Assembly (NCBI RefSeq): GCF_000444875.1 | Contig: NC_021985.1 | Span: forward strand, 4,236,170-4,300,169 | DNA length: 64,000 bases | Reading direction: 5' to 3' | Source of the DNA: Streptomyces collinus Tu 365 | GTDB taxonomy: Bacteria; Actinomycetota; Actinomycetes; Streptomycetales; Streptomycetaceae | Shown: piece after piece, positions 10,086 to 17,121 of the stretch | Position numbering within the stretch: position 1 is the first letter of the stretch | Layout: every line of letters begins with the position of its first letter | The notes under the pieces: generated by a model | Database searches by the model: none | Told to the model about the DNA's origin: nothing | Seen by the model: the letters and a program-made list of their open reading frames with translations, nothing else | Made by a program: the position numbers and the translations under genes

Positions 10086-10503
10086 GTGCCTCACCGGGCA
10101 CGATGTCGAAGGACCCCACCGTTCGCGGTGGGGCCCTTCGACGTTCTCCGTCCCGGTTTCCGTCCCAGTTGGTTTTTTCCTCGGGCCCGGCCGCCTCCCA
10201 GAGCGCTTCCCCGACCTGCGGGGCGACTTTGCGGAGCATGATCCCCGTCACATGCATGTAGCGAGCGCGCATCCGGGCCGCTCCCCCAGGCTCCCAACCC
10301 GTGATCGAGTCGATCACGACGTCTGGGACGCCAAGGATCAGGAGAACGGTCGCGGCGGTGTGGCGAGCGTCATGGAGACGGCCGTCCCGCACACCGGCGT
10401 CACGAAGCAGGCGCTTCCAGACGTGGAAGTCAGTGTTCGGGCTCAGCGGCCCGCCGGTCGGCGAGGCGAAGACGTAGCCCTTGCCCTCCCAGTCGGCGCC
10501 GGC
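10086..10503 (-). pseudogene. Tyrosine recombinase (integrase), C-terminal fragment
   Basis: The minus-strand frame runs from about 10503 down to the tRNA and reads GADWEGKGYVFASPTGGPLS, WKRLLRDAGV, then RLHDARHTAATVLLILGV, GWEPGG and RYMHVT. This is the C-terminal half of an AICE-type integrase with the H-x-x-R box, a Trp at the third catalytic position and the nucleophile Tyr. The N-terminal arm-binding and core-binding domains and the first catalytic Arg are absent, and no proper start codon exists. After the conserved part the frame runs on to 10009, inside the tRNA. The fragment ends upstream where a GntR-like sequence begins in another frame, showing a deletion junction near 10503. Confidence 0.8.
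10106..10141 (+). terminator. Terminator of tRNA-Ser(GGA)
   Basis: Hairpin with arms TCGAAGGACCCCACCG and CGGTGGGGCCCTTCGA (one internal mismatch) and TTCG loop, 20 bp after the tRNA. Confidence 0.75.
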
Positions 10504-10614
10504 CGCGAGTCGCGAACCAGCTCCGCGGGCAGGTAGGAGGTCGCCATCTGCACCGGCTCGCCGTCCACCAGGTACCGCCGACTACGGACGACTCGGTTTC
10601 CCGATTTGCCTCAA
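10503..10614 (-). pseudogene. GntR-family regulator, UTRA-domain fragment
   Basis: The minus-strand frame beginning after a TGA near 10612 reads GKSGNRVVRSRRYLVDGEPV, then QMATSYLPAELVRDSR. The motif Y-L-V-D-G-E-P-V-x-M-A-x-S-Y-L-P-x-E is the effector-binding (UTRA) domain of GntR regulators such as KorSA of AICEs. Neither the N-terminal HTH nor the C-terminal end is present. It joins the integrase fragment out of frame, so a deletion removed everything between the regulator and the integrase core. Confidence 0.7.
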
Positions 10615-10642
10615 ATCCCCTTCATCGGCTGCAACCTGAATG

Positions 10643-10665
10643 CTTGTAGCTCAGTGGATAGAGCG
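10643..10665 (+). pseudogene. 5' half of a tRNA (D-arm fragment)
   Basis: GCTTGTAGCTCAGTGGATAGAGC has the 5' acceptor and D-arm pattern of a tRNA (TAGCTCAGTGGATAGAGC). The bases after it do not form an anticodon or T-arm, so only the 5' part remains. It lies 34 bp before the DinB-like gene, inside the tRNA-Ser island. Confidence 0.6.
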
Positions 10666-10698
10666 GAGCCAAGTATCCGCTGTATGTAGTGTGCGGAA

Positions 10699-11262
10699 AT
10701 GACAAGAAACGAGCGGCTCGCGGAGCAGCTGGACTGGCACTGGCGCACGAACCTGCGCCCACGGCTGGACGGTCTGGCCGATGAGGAGTACTTCTGGGAG
10801 CCGGTGCGCGGCTGCTGGAGCGTCCGCCCGCGTGGTACGTCGGCCGCACCGATGTCGGAAGGTTCGGGGGAGTGGGCGATGGACTTCGCGTCCCCTAACC
10901 CGGTGCCGGCGCCGGTGACCACGATTGCCTGGCGGCTGGCACACATCATCGTCTCGTGCCTGGGCTATCGGGTCGGGTGGTACTTCGGCGGCCAGGACGT
11001 CGACTCCCAGACATTCGCTTACGCGGGGACCGCTGACGAGGCGCTGAAACAGCTCGATGAGATGTACGGGAGATGGAACGAGGGAGTCCGCGCGCTCTCG
11101 GACGCTGACCTGGAGCGTCCGCCCATGGCGGGTCCCGAGCGGTTTCCCATGGAGAACAGGGTCCTGCACGTCAATAGGGAGCTGATCCATCACGGCGCTG
11201 AGATTTCCCTGTTGCGCGACCTCTACCGCTGGCAGGGCGGAGCTGTACCGCACCAGGTATGA
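10699..11262 (+). CDS. DinB-like (DinB_2) family protein
   Basis: 187 residues. The four-helix pattern and the spaced histidines (TTIAWRLAHIIVSCLGYR, later HVNRELIHHGAEISLLRDLY) match DinB-like metal-binding proteins common in Streptomyces. Members bind a divalent metal through three His, and several act as thiol transferases with bacillithiol or mycothiol; the role here is not known. No good ribosome site precedes the ATG, but the start matches the usual N-terminus (RLAEQLDWHW). The only intact-looking gene in the tRNA-Ser island, so it is cargo or was captured at the decayed locus. Confidence 0.8.
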   Translation: MTRNERLAEQLDWHWRTNLRPRLDGLADEEYFWEPVRGCWSVRPRGTSAAPMSEGSGEWAMDFASPNPVPAPVTTIAWRLAHIIVSCLGYRVGWYFGGQDVDSQTFAYAGTADEALKQLDEMYGRWNEGVRALSDADLERPPMAGPERFPMENRVLHVNRELIHHGAEISLLRDLYRWQGGAVPHQV

Positions 11263-11489
11263 CTTTTCGGCAACCGGCGATCGATCTTCACCGCCGGCGT
11301 CCAGCTGGCCCGACGGAGGCAGCGCGGCACGGGCCTGGCCGTCGCGGGACTCCTCGTTTCCGTCTCATTCAGTGACGGACGCCACCGTTCAGGCGGGTCC
11401 AGCCCTCGGCTCGTGATGAGCGCCCGGACGGCCATGAACGCAGGTGAATGCCCCGGCACGGCCTCTGGCGGGCCGCCAACAGACTTGGC
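11263..11489. other. Gene-free stretch inside the tRNA-Ser island
   Basis: About 225 bp between the DinB-like gene and the distal tRNA-Ser repeat. No convincing ORF in any frame and no clear hairpin. Probably residual element DNA. Confidence 0.5.
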
Positions 11490-11539
11490 AAGCGTGTTGG
11501 GGGCAACCCCTCACGAGTTCGAATCTCGTATCCTCCGCC
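11490..11539 (+). repeat. att direct repeat, right copy (orphan tRNA-Ser 3' half)
   Basis: Perfect 50-bp copy of the 3' half of tRNA-Ser(GGA), from the anticodon stem to CC of CCA, preceded by CTTGG and one mismatch that would turn the anticodon from GGA to GGC. No 5' half is attached. It marks the distal end of the decayed element. Confidence 0.88.
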
Positions 11540-11543
11540 GGTT

Positions 11544-11579
11544 CAGAGGGCCGGGTCACGAAAGTGGCCCGGCCCTCTG
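11544..11579 (+). terminator. Hairpin terminator behind the orphan tRNA half
   Basis: Arms CAGAGGGCCGGG / CCCGGCCCTCTG followed by GCGTTTT. Presumably the original terminator of tRNA-Ser(GGA), stranded here when the element inserted. Confidence 0.8.
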
Positions 11580-11660
11580 GCGTTTTCCGGGGGCGCGGGC
11601 CCGCGCGCGCGACTTACCGAGTATGACTCCCGTCACACCTCGCGGTGTTATCAAGGGAGT

Positions 11661-14474
11661 ATGGAGGAATTTTCCGGGCGCTCCAGCGGCCCGGAGCGTC
11701 ATCCGTCCGCGGGAAGCCGGCCGCCAAGCCGGCCGCGGGGCCGTGCCTCCCTGCTGAACCTGCGCAGTGCGGCGGGCCAGGTGTTCCTCCTCCAGGTCGT
11801 CGTCGTGGTGCTGCTGGTCCTGGGGGCGGTGGCGGCCATGGTGCTGCAGGCGGCGGGCGACGCGCTGCAGCAGGGGCGGCGGGAGTCGGTGGTCGCGGCC
11901 CAGACGTTCGCCAGCTCCCCCGGGGTGGCCGACGCCCTGCGGAGCCCAGACCCGACGGCGGTGCTGCAGCCGCGGGCCGAAGAGGCGCGCAAGCGCGCGG
12001 GGGTGGACTTCGTCGTCGCCATGAACCCGGCAGGGATCCGCTACACGTACCCCTATCAGCGGGAGATCGGTAAGAAGTTCGTCGGGAACATCGGTCCCGC
12101 GCTGCGCGGCCGGACCGTCGTGGAGCAGGCCGGCGGCCCGCCGCTGCCCGCGGGCCAGGGAACCGCCGTGCAGGCCACGGTGCCGGTGTACGACGCACAC
12201 GGCAAGGTCGTCGGACTGGTCTCCGCCGGCATCACGGTCCGCAACGTCGCGCAGCTGTGGATGCCGCAGCTGCCGATCATCCTGGGGTGCGGCGCGGCCG
12301 CTCTGGTCCTGGCCACGGTGGGCACGAGGCTGGTCTCCCGGCGGCTGCGGCGGCAGACCCGCGGCCTCGCGCCGACGGAGCTGGCGCAGCTCTACGAGCA
12401 CCACGAGGCGGTCCTGCACGCCGTCCGGGAGGGCGTGCTGATCATCGACCCCGAGGGGCGGCTGCTGCTGGCCAACGACGAGGCGGCGCGGCTGCTCGCG
12501 CTGCCCCCGGACGCGGTGGGGCGGCCGGTGGCGGAGGCGGGACTGCCCGAACCGGTCCTGCGGCTGCTGGAGTCGCCGGAGCCCGCCAGCGACGAGGTGC
12601 ACCTCGCCGGTGACCGGCTGCTGATGGTGAACAAGCGGCCGACGTACCCGCGGGGCGGGCCGGGCGGCAGCGTCGTGACCCTGCGGGACTCCACCGAGCT
12701 GGCGGCGGTCTCCGGGCGGGCCGACGTCGCCCGCGAGCGGCTGAAGCTGCTGTACGAGGCCGGGACGGGGATCGGGACGACGCTCGACGTGGGGCGCACC
12801 GCCCAGGAGCTGGCCGACGTGGCGGCGCCGCGGTTCGCCGACCTGGTGACGGTGGACCTGCTCGACGCGGTGCTGCGGGGCTGGGAGCCGACCGCGGAGG
12901 GCTGGCGGCATCTGCGCCGGGCGGCGATCGGCGGCGAGCAGGGGATCGTGCCGACCTACCCGGTGGGCGAGGTCATCACCTTCGACCCGGACGCCCCGCA
13001 GATGCGGACGCTGCGGGAGGCCCGGGGCGTGCTGGAGAGGGACCTGCGGGAGGCGCCCGGCTGGCGGAAGCAGGACCCGGAGCGCGCCCGCGGGGCCCTG
13101 GCGGGCGGACTGCGGTCGCTGGTGACCGTGCCGCTGCGGGCGCGTCACGTGCCGCTGGGCGTGGCGAGCTTCTACCGGACGGCGGACTCCCCGCCCTTCG
13201 AGCCGGAGGACCTCGCCCTGGCCGAGGAGCTCGCCGCGCGGGCCGCGGTGGCCCTCGACAACGCCCGCAGGTTCACCCGCGAGCACGCGATGGCGGTGAC
13301 GCTCCAGCGCAGCCTGCTGCCGCGCGGCCAGCCGGAGCAGGACGCCCTCGAGGTGGCCTGGCGGTACCTGCCCGCCGAGGCGGGGGTGGGCGGTGACTGG
13401 TTCGACGTCATCCCGCTGCCGGGCGCCCGGGTGGCGCTGGTGATGGGAGACGTCGTCGGGCACGGGCTGCACGCGGCGGCGACGATGGGCCGGCTGCGCA
13501 CCGCGGTGCACAACTTCTCCACCCTCGACCTGCCCGTGGACGAGGTGCTGGGCAACCTGGACGACCTGGTCGTCCGCATGGACAACGAGGAGGACACCGG
13601 GGACGCCGCCGCGGACCACGAGGGCGTGGGGGTGACCGGGGCGACCTGTCTGTACGCCGTGTACGACCCGGTGACGGGCGTCTGCACGATGGCCCGCGCC
13701 GGGCACCCCGAGCCGGTGGTGGTGAGCCCGGACGGGACGGTGAGCTGTCCCGGCGTGCCCGCCTCGGCGCCGCTCGGGCTGGGCGGCTACCCCTTCGAGA
13801 CCGCCGACGTGCCCCTGCCGGAGGGCTCCCAGCTGGTGCTGTACACCGACGGGCTGGTGGAGAACCGCGCCCGGGGGATCGACTTCGGGATGAAGCGGTT
13901 GCGCCGGGCGCTCGAGGGGTCGGGCGACCGCACGCCCGAGCAGACGTGTCAGGCGGTGATCGACGCCCTGGAGCCCTCGCCCTCTCTGGACGACATCGCG
14001 CTGCTGGCGGCGCGCACCCGGGTGTTCCCGCCCTCGCGCGTGGCGGAGTGGACCGTACCGCCGGACCCGGCGCTGGTGCCCACCGTGCGGGCGCACTGCC
14101 GGCGGACGCTGCGCGAGTGGGGTCTGGAGGAGAGCGGGTTCACCACGGAGCTGATCCTGAGCGAGCTGGTCACCAACGCGATCCGGTACGGCTCGCCGCC
14201 GATCGGCGTACGGCTGCTGCGCGGCCGCTGCCTGATCTGCGAAGTGTCGGACGGCAGCGGCACCTCACCGCGCCTGCGGCGGGCGGCGAACACGGACGAG
14301 GGCGGCCGGGGGCTGTTCCTGGTGGCGCAGTTCGCCCAGCGGTGGGGAACGCGGTACACGCCCCGCGGCAAGGTCATCTGGGCGGAGCAGGCGCTGCAGG
14401 ACGGCGCCCCCGGCGGCCAAGGCACCCCGCCGGTCGACTTCCTGCTGGAGCAGTTCGACGACCTCGGGCCGTGA
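11661..14474 (+). CDS. Membrane PAS-GAF-SpoIIE phosphatase with HATPase domain
   Basis: 937 residues from ATG 11661 (AAGGGAG immediately upstream; longer frames to the left run through the orphan tRNA and are not coding). Architecture: TM helix about 40-65, extracytoplasmic sensor region, second TM about 205-230, PAS around 250-340, GAF about 355-530, PP2C/SpoIIE phosphatase about 550-770 with EAGVGGDWFDVIPL and MGDVVGHGLHAAATMGRLR, GHPEPV and YTDGLVENR metal/phosphate motifs, and a C-terminal HATPase_c anti-sigma-like kinase (ELILSELVTNAIRYG, GGRGLFLVAQFAQRWG). Such proteins combine phosphatase and kinase activities in partner switching of anti-sigma/anti-anti-sigma factors. No antagonist gene is adjacent. 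It begins just outside the tRNA-Ser island. Confidence 0.92.
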   Translation: MEEFSGRSSGPERHPSAGSRPPSRPRGRASLLNLRSAAGQVFLLQVVVVVLLVLGAVAAMVLQAAGDALQQGRRESVVAAQTFASSPGVADALRSPDPTAVLQPRAEEARKRAGVDFVVAMNPAGIRYTYPYQREIGKKFVGNIGPALRGRTVVEQAGGPPLPAGQGTAVQATVPVYDAHGKVVGLVSAGITVRNVAQLWMPQLPIILGCGAAALVLATVGTRLVSRRLRRQTRGLAPTELAQLYEHHEAVLHAVREGVLIIDPEGRLLLANDEAARLLALPPDAVGRPVAEAGLPEPVLRLLESPEPASDEVHLAGDRLLMVNKRPTYPRGGPGGSVVTLRDSTELAAVSGRADVARERLKLLYEAGTGIGTTLDVGRTAQELADVAAPRFADLVTVDLLDAVLRGWEPTAEGWRHLRRAAIGGEQGIVPTYPVGEVITFDPDAPQMRTLREARGVLERDLREAPGWRKQDPERARGALAGGLRSLVTVPLRARHVPLGVASFYRTADSPPFEPEDLALAEELAARAAVALDNARRFTREHAMAVTLQRSLLPRGQPEQDALEVAWRYLPAEAGVGGDWFDVIPLPGARVALVMGDVVGHGLHAAATMGRLRTAVHNFSTLDLPVDEVLGNLDDLVVRMDNEEDTGDAAADHEGVGVTGATCLYAVYDPVTGVCTMARAGHPEPVVVSPDGTVSCPGVPASAPLGLGGYPFETADVPLPEGSQLVLYTDGLVENRARGIDFGMKRLRRALEGSGDRTPEQTCQAVIDALEPSPSLDDIALLAARTRVFPPSRVAEWTVPPDPALVPTVRAHCRRTLREWGLEESGFTTELILSELVTNAIRYGSPPIGVRLLRGRCLICEVSDGSGTSPRLRRAANTDEGGRGLFLVAQFAQRWGTRYTPRGKVIWAEQALQDGAPGGQGTPPVDFLLEQFDDLGP

Positions 14475-14514
14475 GCCGGGCCCGTGCGTGGCCCCGTGCG
14501 CCCGTGCCTGGTCC

Positions 14515-14578
14515 CGCGCGGCCGGCCCGGGCCGTTCGCCGGCGGGTCCGCCGGCGGAGAGGGCCCGGGCCGCGCGCG
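14515..14578. terminator. GC-rich bidirectional terminator
   Basis: Near-perfect inverted repeat CGCGCGGCCGGCCCGGGCC / GGCCCGGGCCGCGCGCG between two convergent genes, with a 28-nt loop that itself can pair (CGCCGGCGG / CCGCCGGCG). Confidence 0.6.
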
Positions 14579-14588
14579 GCCGGCGCGC

Positions 14589-14954
14589 TCAGCGGTCCGG
14601 GTCCTCCTCGGGTTCGGCTCGGGCCGCCCGCTCGAAGTCCCGCCACGCCTGCCGCTGGATCTCCTCGGGGTCCGCGAGCAGCTCTTCCAGGGGGTGCGCT
14701 GCCCCCGAAGGGGGAGGGGGCAGCGCCGTGAGTTTCGCGTAGAGGTACGCGCAGGCCTCCGCCTCGGTACCGAAACGCCGTGTCGCACCGTCCTGGGAGC
14801 GCTGCCGTACGCCCACGGTCCAGGCGCCCGCCTCGTGGCGCATGACGTAGTGGGCGTCCGGCCGTACGGGCACCTCGTGCACGCCGGTGATCTCGTAGTA
14901 CGCCTCCGGGACGCCGGCCTCGCGGAGCCGTGAGACGAGTTCCGCGCTGTCCAT
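14589..14954 (-). CDS. Small protein, putative immunity partner of the TNT toxin
   Basis: 121 residues from ATG 14952-14954. It contains ELVSRLREAGVPEAYYEITG and a later WTVGVRQRSQDGATRRFGTE-like segment, then a helical, acidic C-terminus. No signal peptide or TM segment, so it is cytoplasmic. It starts 53 bp after the TNT-type toxin gene in the same direction. Small cytoplasmic proteins in this position accompany TNT-domain toxins in other actinomycetes and are taken as immunity proteins. Assignment rests on gene order and my recollection of that family, not on a recognised fold. It would protect the producer by binding the NADase. Confidence 0.7.
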   Translation of the reverse strand: MDSAELVSRLREAGVPEAYYEITGVHEVPVRPDAHYVMRHEAGAWTVGVRQRSQDGATRRFGTEAEACAYLYAKLTALPPPPSGAAHPLEELLADPEEIQRQAWRDFERAARAEPEEDPDR

Positions 14955-15007
14955 GGCCCCGCCGTCCTCGTTGTCGTCGCCGCCCGGAGCGTCCCCGGCT
15001 CGCGGGG

Positions 15008-15694
15008 TCAGGTCACCGGCACCGCGTCCAGGTGGTGCGAGGAGACGAGGTCGGCGACCGAGGGGGTCGTCACGTACTGCAGGCCGAGGCCGGGCTGGCC
15101 GAACCAGGGCCGGATCGGTCCCGCGCGGACGGTGAACGGCTCGTGCACCCGGTAGAGGTGGTAGCTGAACGGATACTGCTCGACGTAGCTGTCGAGGTTG
15201 CTCGGCGGGATCGCGCGCTGGGCGTAGGGCGTGCCCGCCGGGGCGAGGAAGTTGCCGAAGCCGCTGCCGAAGAGGTCGACCAGCTGGCCCTTGCGCAGCG
15301 TCACGGTGCGCTCCAGGGGCTTGCCGTCGCGCAGCACGAAGCCGTCGTGGTCCGGGTACCACCAGCCCGACCTGCCGGTCTTGGGGTCGGTCTGCCAGTA
15401 GCAGCCGAGGAACCAGTAGGGCGAGACGGAGTCCGTGCGGTGGTAGCCGCGCAGCATCTTGCCGAGGGCGCCCGTGCGGGGCAGCTGCCGGGGACCGAGC
15501 CGCCAGTCGTCGAGGAAGTACGGCTGGAGTGCGGTCGACGGCGGGCTGTTGGTCCCGCGGCCGCGGTCCGCGGTCGGGCAGTGCGCACCGCGCACCGCGG
15601 GGTGCCGGTCGGCCTGGGCCGTGGCCGGCGCGATGCCGGCCACCAGGAGGAGCGAGGCGAGGACGCTCCCCACGAGGGCGCGCAGTACGCGCAT
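15008..15694 (-). CDS. Secreted TNT-type NAD glycohydrolase
   Basis: 228 residues from ATG 15692-15694. The signal peptide MRVLRALVGSVLASLLLVAG with A-x-A at ATAQA ends near residue 28. The C-terminal half is a TNT domain (tuberculosis necrotizing toxin; also fungal surface NADases): GWWYPDHDGFVL, KGQLVDLFGSGFGNFLAPAG, TPYAQRAIPP, YHLYRVHEPFTVRAGPIRPW and FGQPGLGLQY with the conserved catalytic Gln (Q206). Family members usually read D-R-F/Y-G where this one has D-L-F-G (L141), so an active-site Arg may be replaced. It would cleave NAD+ to ADP-ribose and nicotinamide outside or in a target cell. A small putative immunity gene follows. Confidence 0.85.
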   Translation of the reverse strand: MRVLRALVGSVLASLLLVAGIAPATAQADRHPAVRGAHCPTADRGRGTNSPPSTALQPYFLDDWRLGPRQLPRTGALGKMLRGYHRTDSVSPYWFLGCYWQTDPKTGRSGWWYPDHDGFVLRDGKPLERTVTLRKGQLVDLFGSGFGNFLAPAGTPYAQRAIPPSNLDSYVEQYPFSYHLYRVHEPFTVRAGPIRPWFGQPGLGLQYVTTPSVADLVSSHHLDAVPVT

Positions 15695-15892
15695 CCGGGG
15701 TCCCTTCTCTTCCGGCACCCACCAGGCGCCGTACGGGTGGTCGGGCCCAGGTTCACGCGAGGCATATGCCGCGGTGCGGGAGGCGGCCCGCGAAGTCACC
15801 CGAAACGACGAGCGGATCGCCCGGACGGCGGACACCCGGCCCGGGACCCCCGTGCCGACGTGGCGTGACGCGCGTGGAGCCGCGCCGACGGG

Positions 15893-16101
15893 CCGACGCG
15901 GTGTCGCCGGGCACCGTCAAGACGCCCACGCATCCGCAGGAGACGTACGCGGCCCCCGCCGCCCTGCACCCGGTCGGGCGGATGGGCGAGCGGAGCGACG
16001 TCGTGGACGCGGTGCTGTACTTGGAGAACGCTCCGTTCGTCACCGGCGAGGTCCTCCACGTCGACGGCGGCATGGGCGCGGGCCACCGAAAGGACACCGT
16101 G
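15893..16101 (+). pseudogene. Short-chain dehydrogenase, C-terminal remnant
   Basis: The frame reads AVSPGTVKTPTHPQETYAAP, then LHPVGRMGERSDVVDAVLYL and GEVLHVDGGMGAGH, the classic C-terminal third of an SDR oxidoreductase (S-P-G region after the catalytic site, G-R-x-G-x-x-x-D-V, T-G-x-x-x-x-V-D-G-G). The Rossmann glycine motif and the catalytic Tyr-x-x-x-Lys are missing; sequence upstream of 15893 is unrelated. There is no stop between this remnant and the SnoaL-like gene, which continues in the same frame. Confidence 0.85.
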
Positions 16102-16530
16102 ATGAACGGCATGCCGGACACCGAGGCCGTCCTGCGCGGCGTCCTCGACCGGTGGAAGGCGGGCGTCGACGGCCACGAACCGCAGCGGATCGCCGCGCTG
16201 TTCACCGTGGACGCGACCTTCCAGGGGTTGCACCCCTACAGCGTCGGCAGGCAGGGCGTCGCCGACTACTACGCGTCCCAGCCGCCCGGACTGACGGCCG
16301 CGTACCGCGTGCTGGAGAGCAGGCGCCTCTCCGCGGACGTCGTGCTCGGATACCTGGACGTGGACTTCGGGTTCACCGACCGGCCCACGCTGCACGTCAA
16401 GCTCGGCGTGGTGCTGGTGCGGTCCGGGGACGAGTGGCTCATCGGCCACTACCAGGTGTCCCGTCTCGACCAGGTCCTGGGTGGGCGGGACTTGGCGGGC
16501 GGGCCGCCAGCCGCTCGACCGCGGCGGTGA
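16102..16530 (+). CDS. SgcJ/EcaC-family SnoaL-like protein
   Basis: 142 residues from ATG 16102, with GAAAGGA about 8 bp upstream. The domain EAVLRGVLDRWKAGVDGHEP, RIAALFTVDATFQGLHPYSV and GVVLVRSGDEWLIGHYQVS is the NTF2-like fold typical of SgcJ/EcaC proteins, small alpha+beta-barrel ligand binders or isomerases of unknown substrate. It directly follows and is in frame with an SDR remnant, suggesting a former SDR-SnoaL operon. Its 3' end overlaps the convergent hydrolase gene by 92 bp, although the recognisable domain ends before the overlap. Confidence 0.8.
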   Translation: MNGMPDTEAVLRGVLDRWKAGVDGHEPQRIAALFTVDATFQGLHPYSVGRQGVADYYASQPPGLTAAYRVLESRRLSADVVLGYLDVDFGFTDRPTLHVKLGVVLVRSGDEWLIGHYQVSRLDQVLGGRDLAGGPPAARPRR

Positions 16531-17092
16531 GGGCGGCCGTCACCGACGGCGGCGGGAGGTCCGGGACCCCGCGGACCCTCCCGGGGCGCAGAGTCCGGGC
16601 GCCGAGCGGGAGTTCGACCTGGACACCCGCGTCGGCGGTGAGGTTGACGGGGTTGCGCGGGTGCAGTCCGCGCAGCCCGGCCGGGATGGCGTCCAGGTCG
16701 GTGACGGCCTCGAAGTCCGGTGCGTGCACGGTGAGTTCGTGCCCCAGGACGCGGGCCGCCTCGCGGTTGGCGCCGCCCAGGAAGACGGCCCGCGGCGTCT
16801 CGCGCCGCAGGTGGCCGTGGAGGGACACCACCACCGTCACGGAGGCGAGGAACTCCCGCAGCGCGGCACAGTGGTCCACCGCCATCCGGTGCGAGGGGAG
16901 GTGCACCGGGTCGCCGGCCGGCTGGGCGAAGACCAGCGCACTCGCCCCGGTCCGGGCCGCCACCTCCTCGGCCAGCTCCGCCGTGCCGCCCTCCGTGCCG
17001 GCGTGCAGGGCCAGCAGCCCGATGCCCGACCCGGACGTCAGGAAGGCGGTGAACTCGGCTCCCTCGATCACCACCCGCTCGCCGCGCGTCAT
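16439..17092 (-). CDS. Poly-gamma-glutamate hydrolase family protein
   Basis: 217 residues from ATG 17090-17092, with GGGAG upstream. The sequence LLALHAGTEGGTAELAEEVA, SHRMAVDHCAALREFLASV, VVSLHGHLRRETPRAVFLGG matches the phage/Bacillus YndL-PghP zinc hydrolase family. It shows the H-G-G-x-x-E-like (HAGTEGG) and S-L-H-G-H motifs that hold zinc. The family cleaves gamma-linked polyglutamate. No signal peptide, so it acts inside the cell or is released otherwise. It sits 29 bp behind the CopC-CopD fusion gene and is probably co-transcribed. The 3' end overlaps the SnoaL-like gene. Confidence 0.8.
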   Translation of the reverse strand: MTRGERVVIEGAEFTAFLTSGSGIGLLALHAGTEGGTAELAEEVAARTGASALVFAQPAGDPVHLPSHRMAVDHCAALREFLASVTVVVSLHGHLRRETPRAVFLGGANREAARVLGHELTVHAPDFEAVTDLDAIPAGLRGLHPRNPVNLTADAGVQVELPLGARTLRPGRVRGVPDLPPPSVTAALTAAVERLAARPPSPAHPGPGRDGTPGSGR

Positions 17093-17121
17093 GCTCCCGC
17101 CTCTCCCCCGGTCCGGGACCG

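Larger units (their letters stand above)
9998..11539. mobile_element. Decayed integrative element remnant in tRNA-Ser(GGA)
   Basis: The intact tRNA-Ser is followed by about 1.4 kb that ends in a 50-bp perfect copy of the tRNA 3' half. Inside are the C-terminal half of a tyrosine recombinase on the minus strand next to the tRNA, a UTRA-domain scrap of a GntR regulator, a 5' half of another tRNA and a DinB-like gene. Integrase beside attachment site and a KorSA-like GntR regulator are hallmarks of actinomycete integrative and conjugative elements (AICE). Replication and transfer genes are missing, so this is a deletion remnant. Confidence 0.8.

Noticed and set aside
11556..14096. 846-codon minus-strand frame opposite the SpoIIE regulator
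   Set aside because: No domain, His/Arg/Gly-rich shadow of an established gene.
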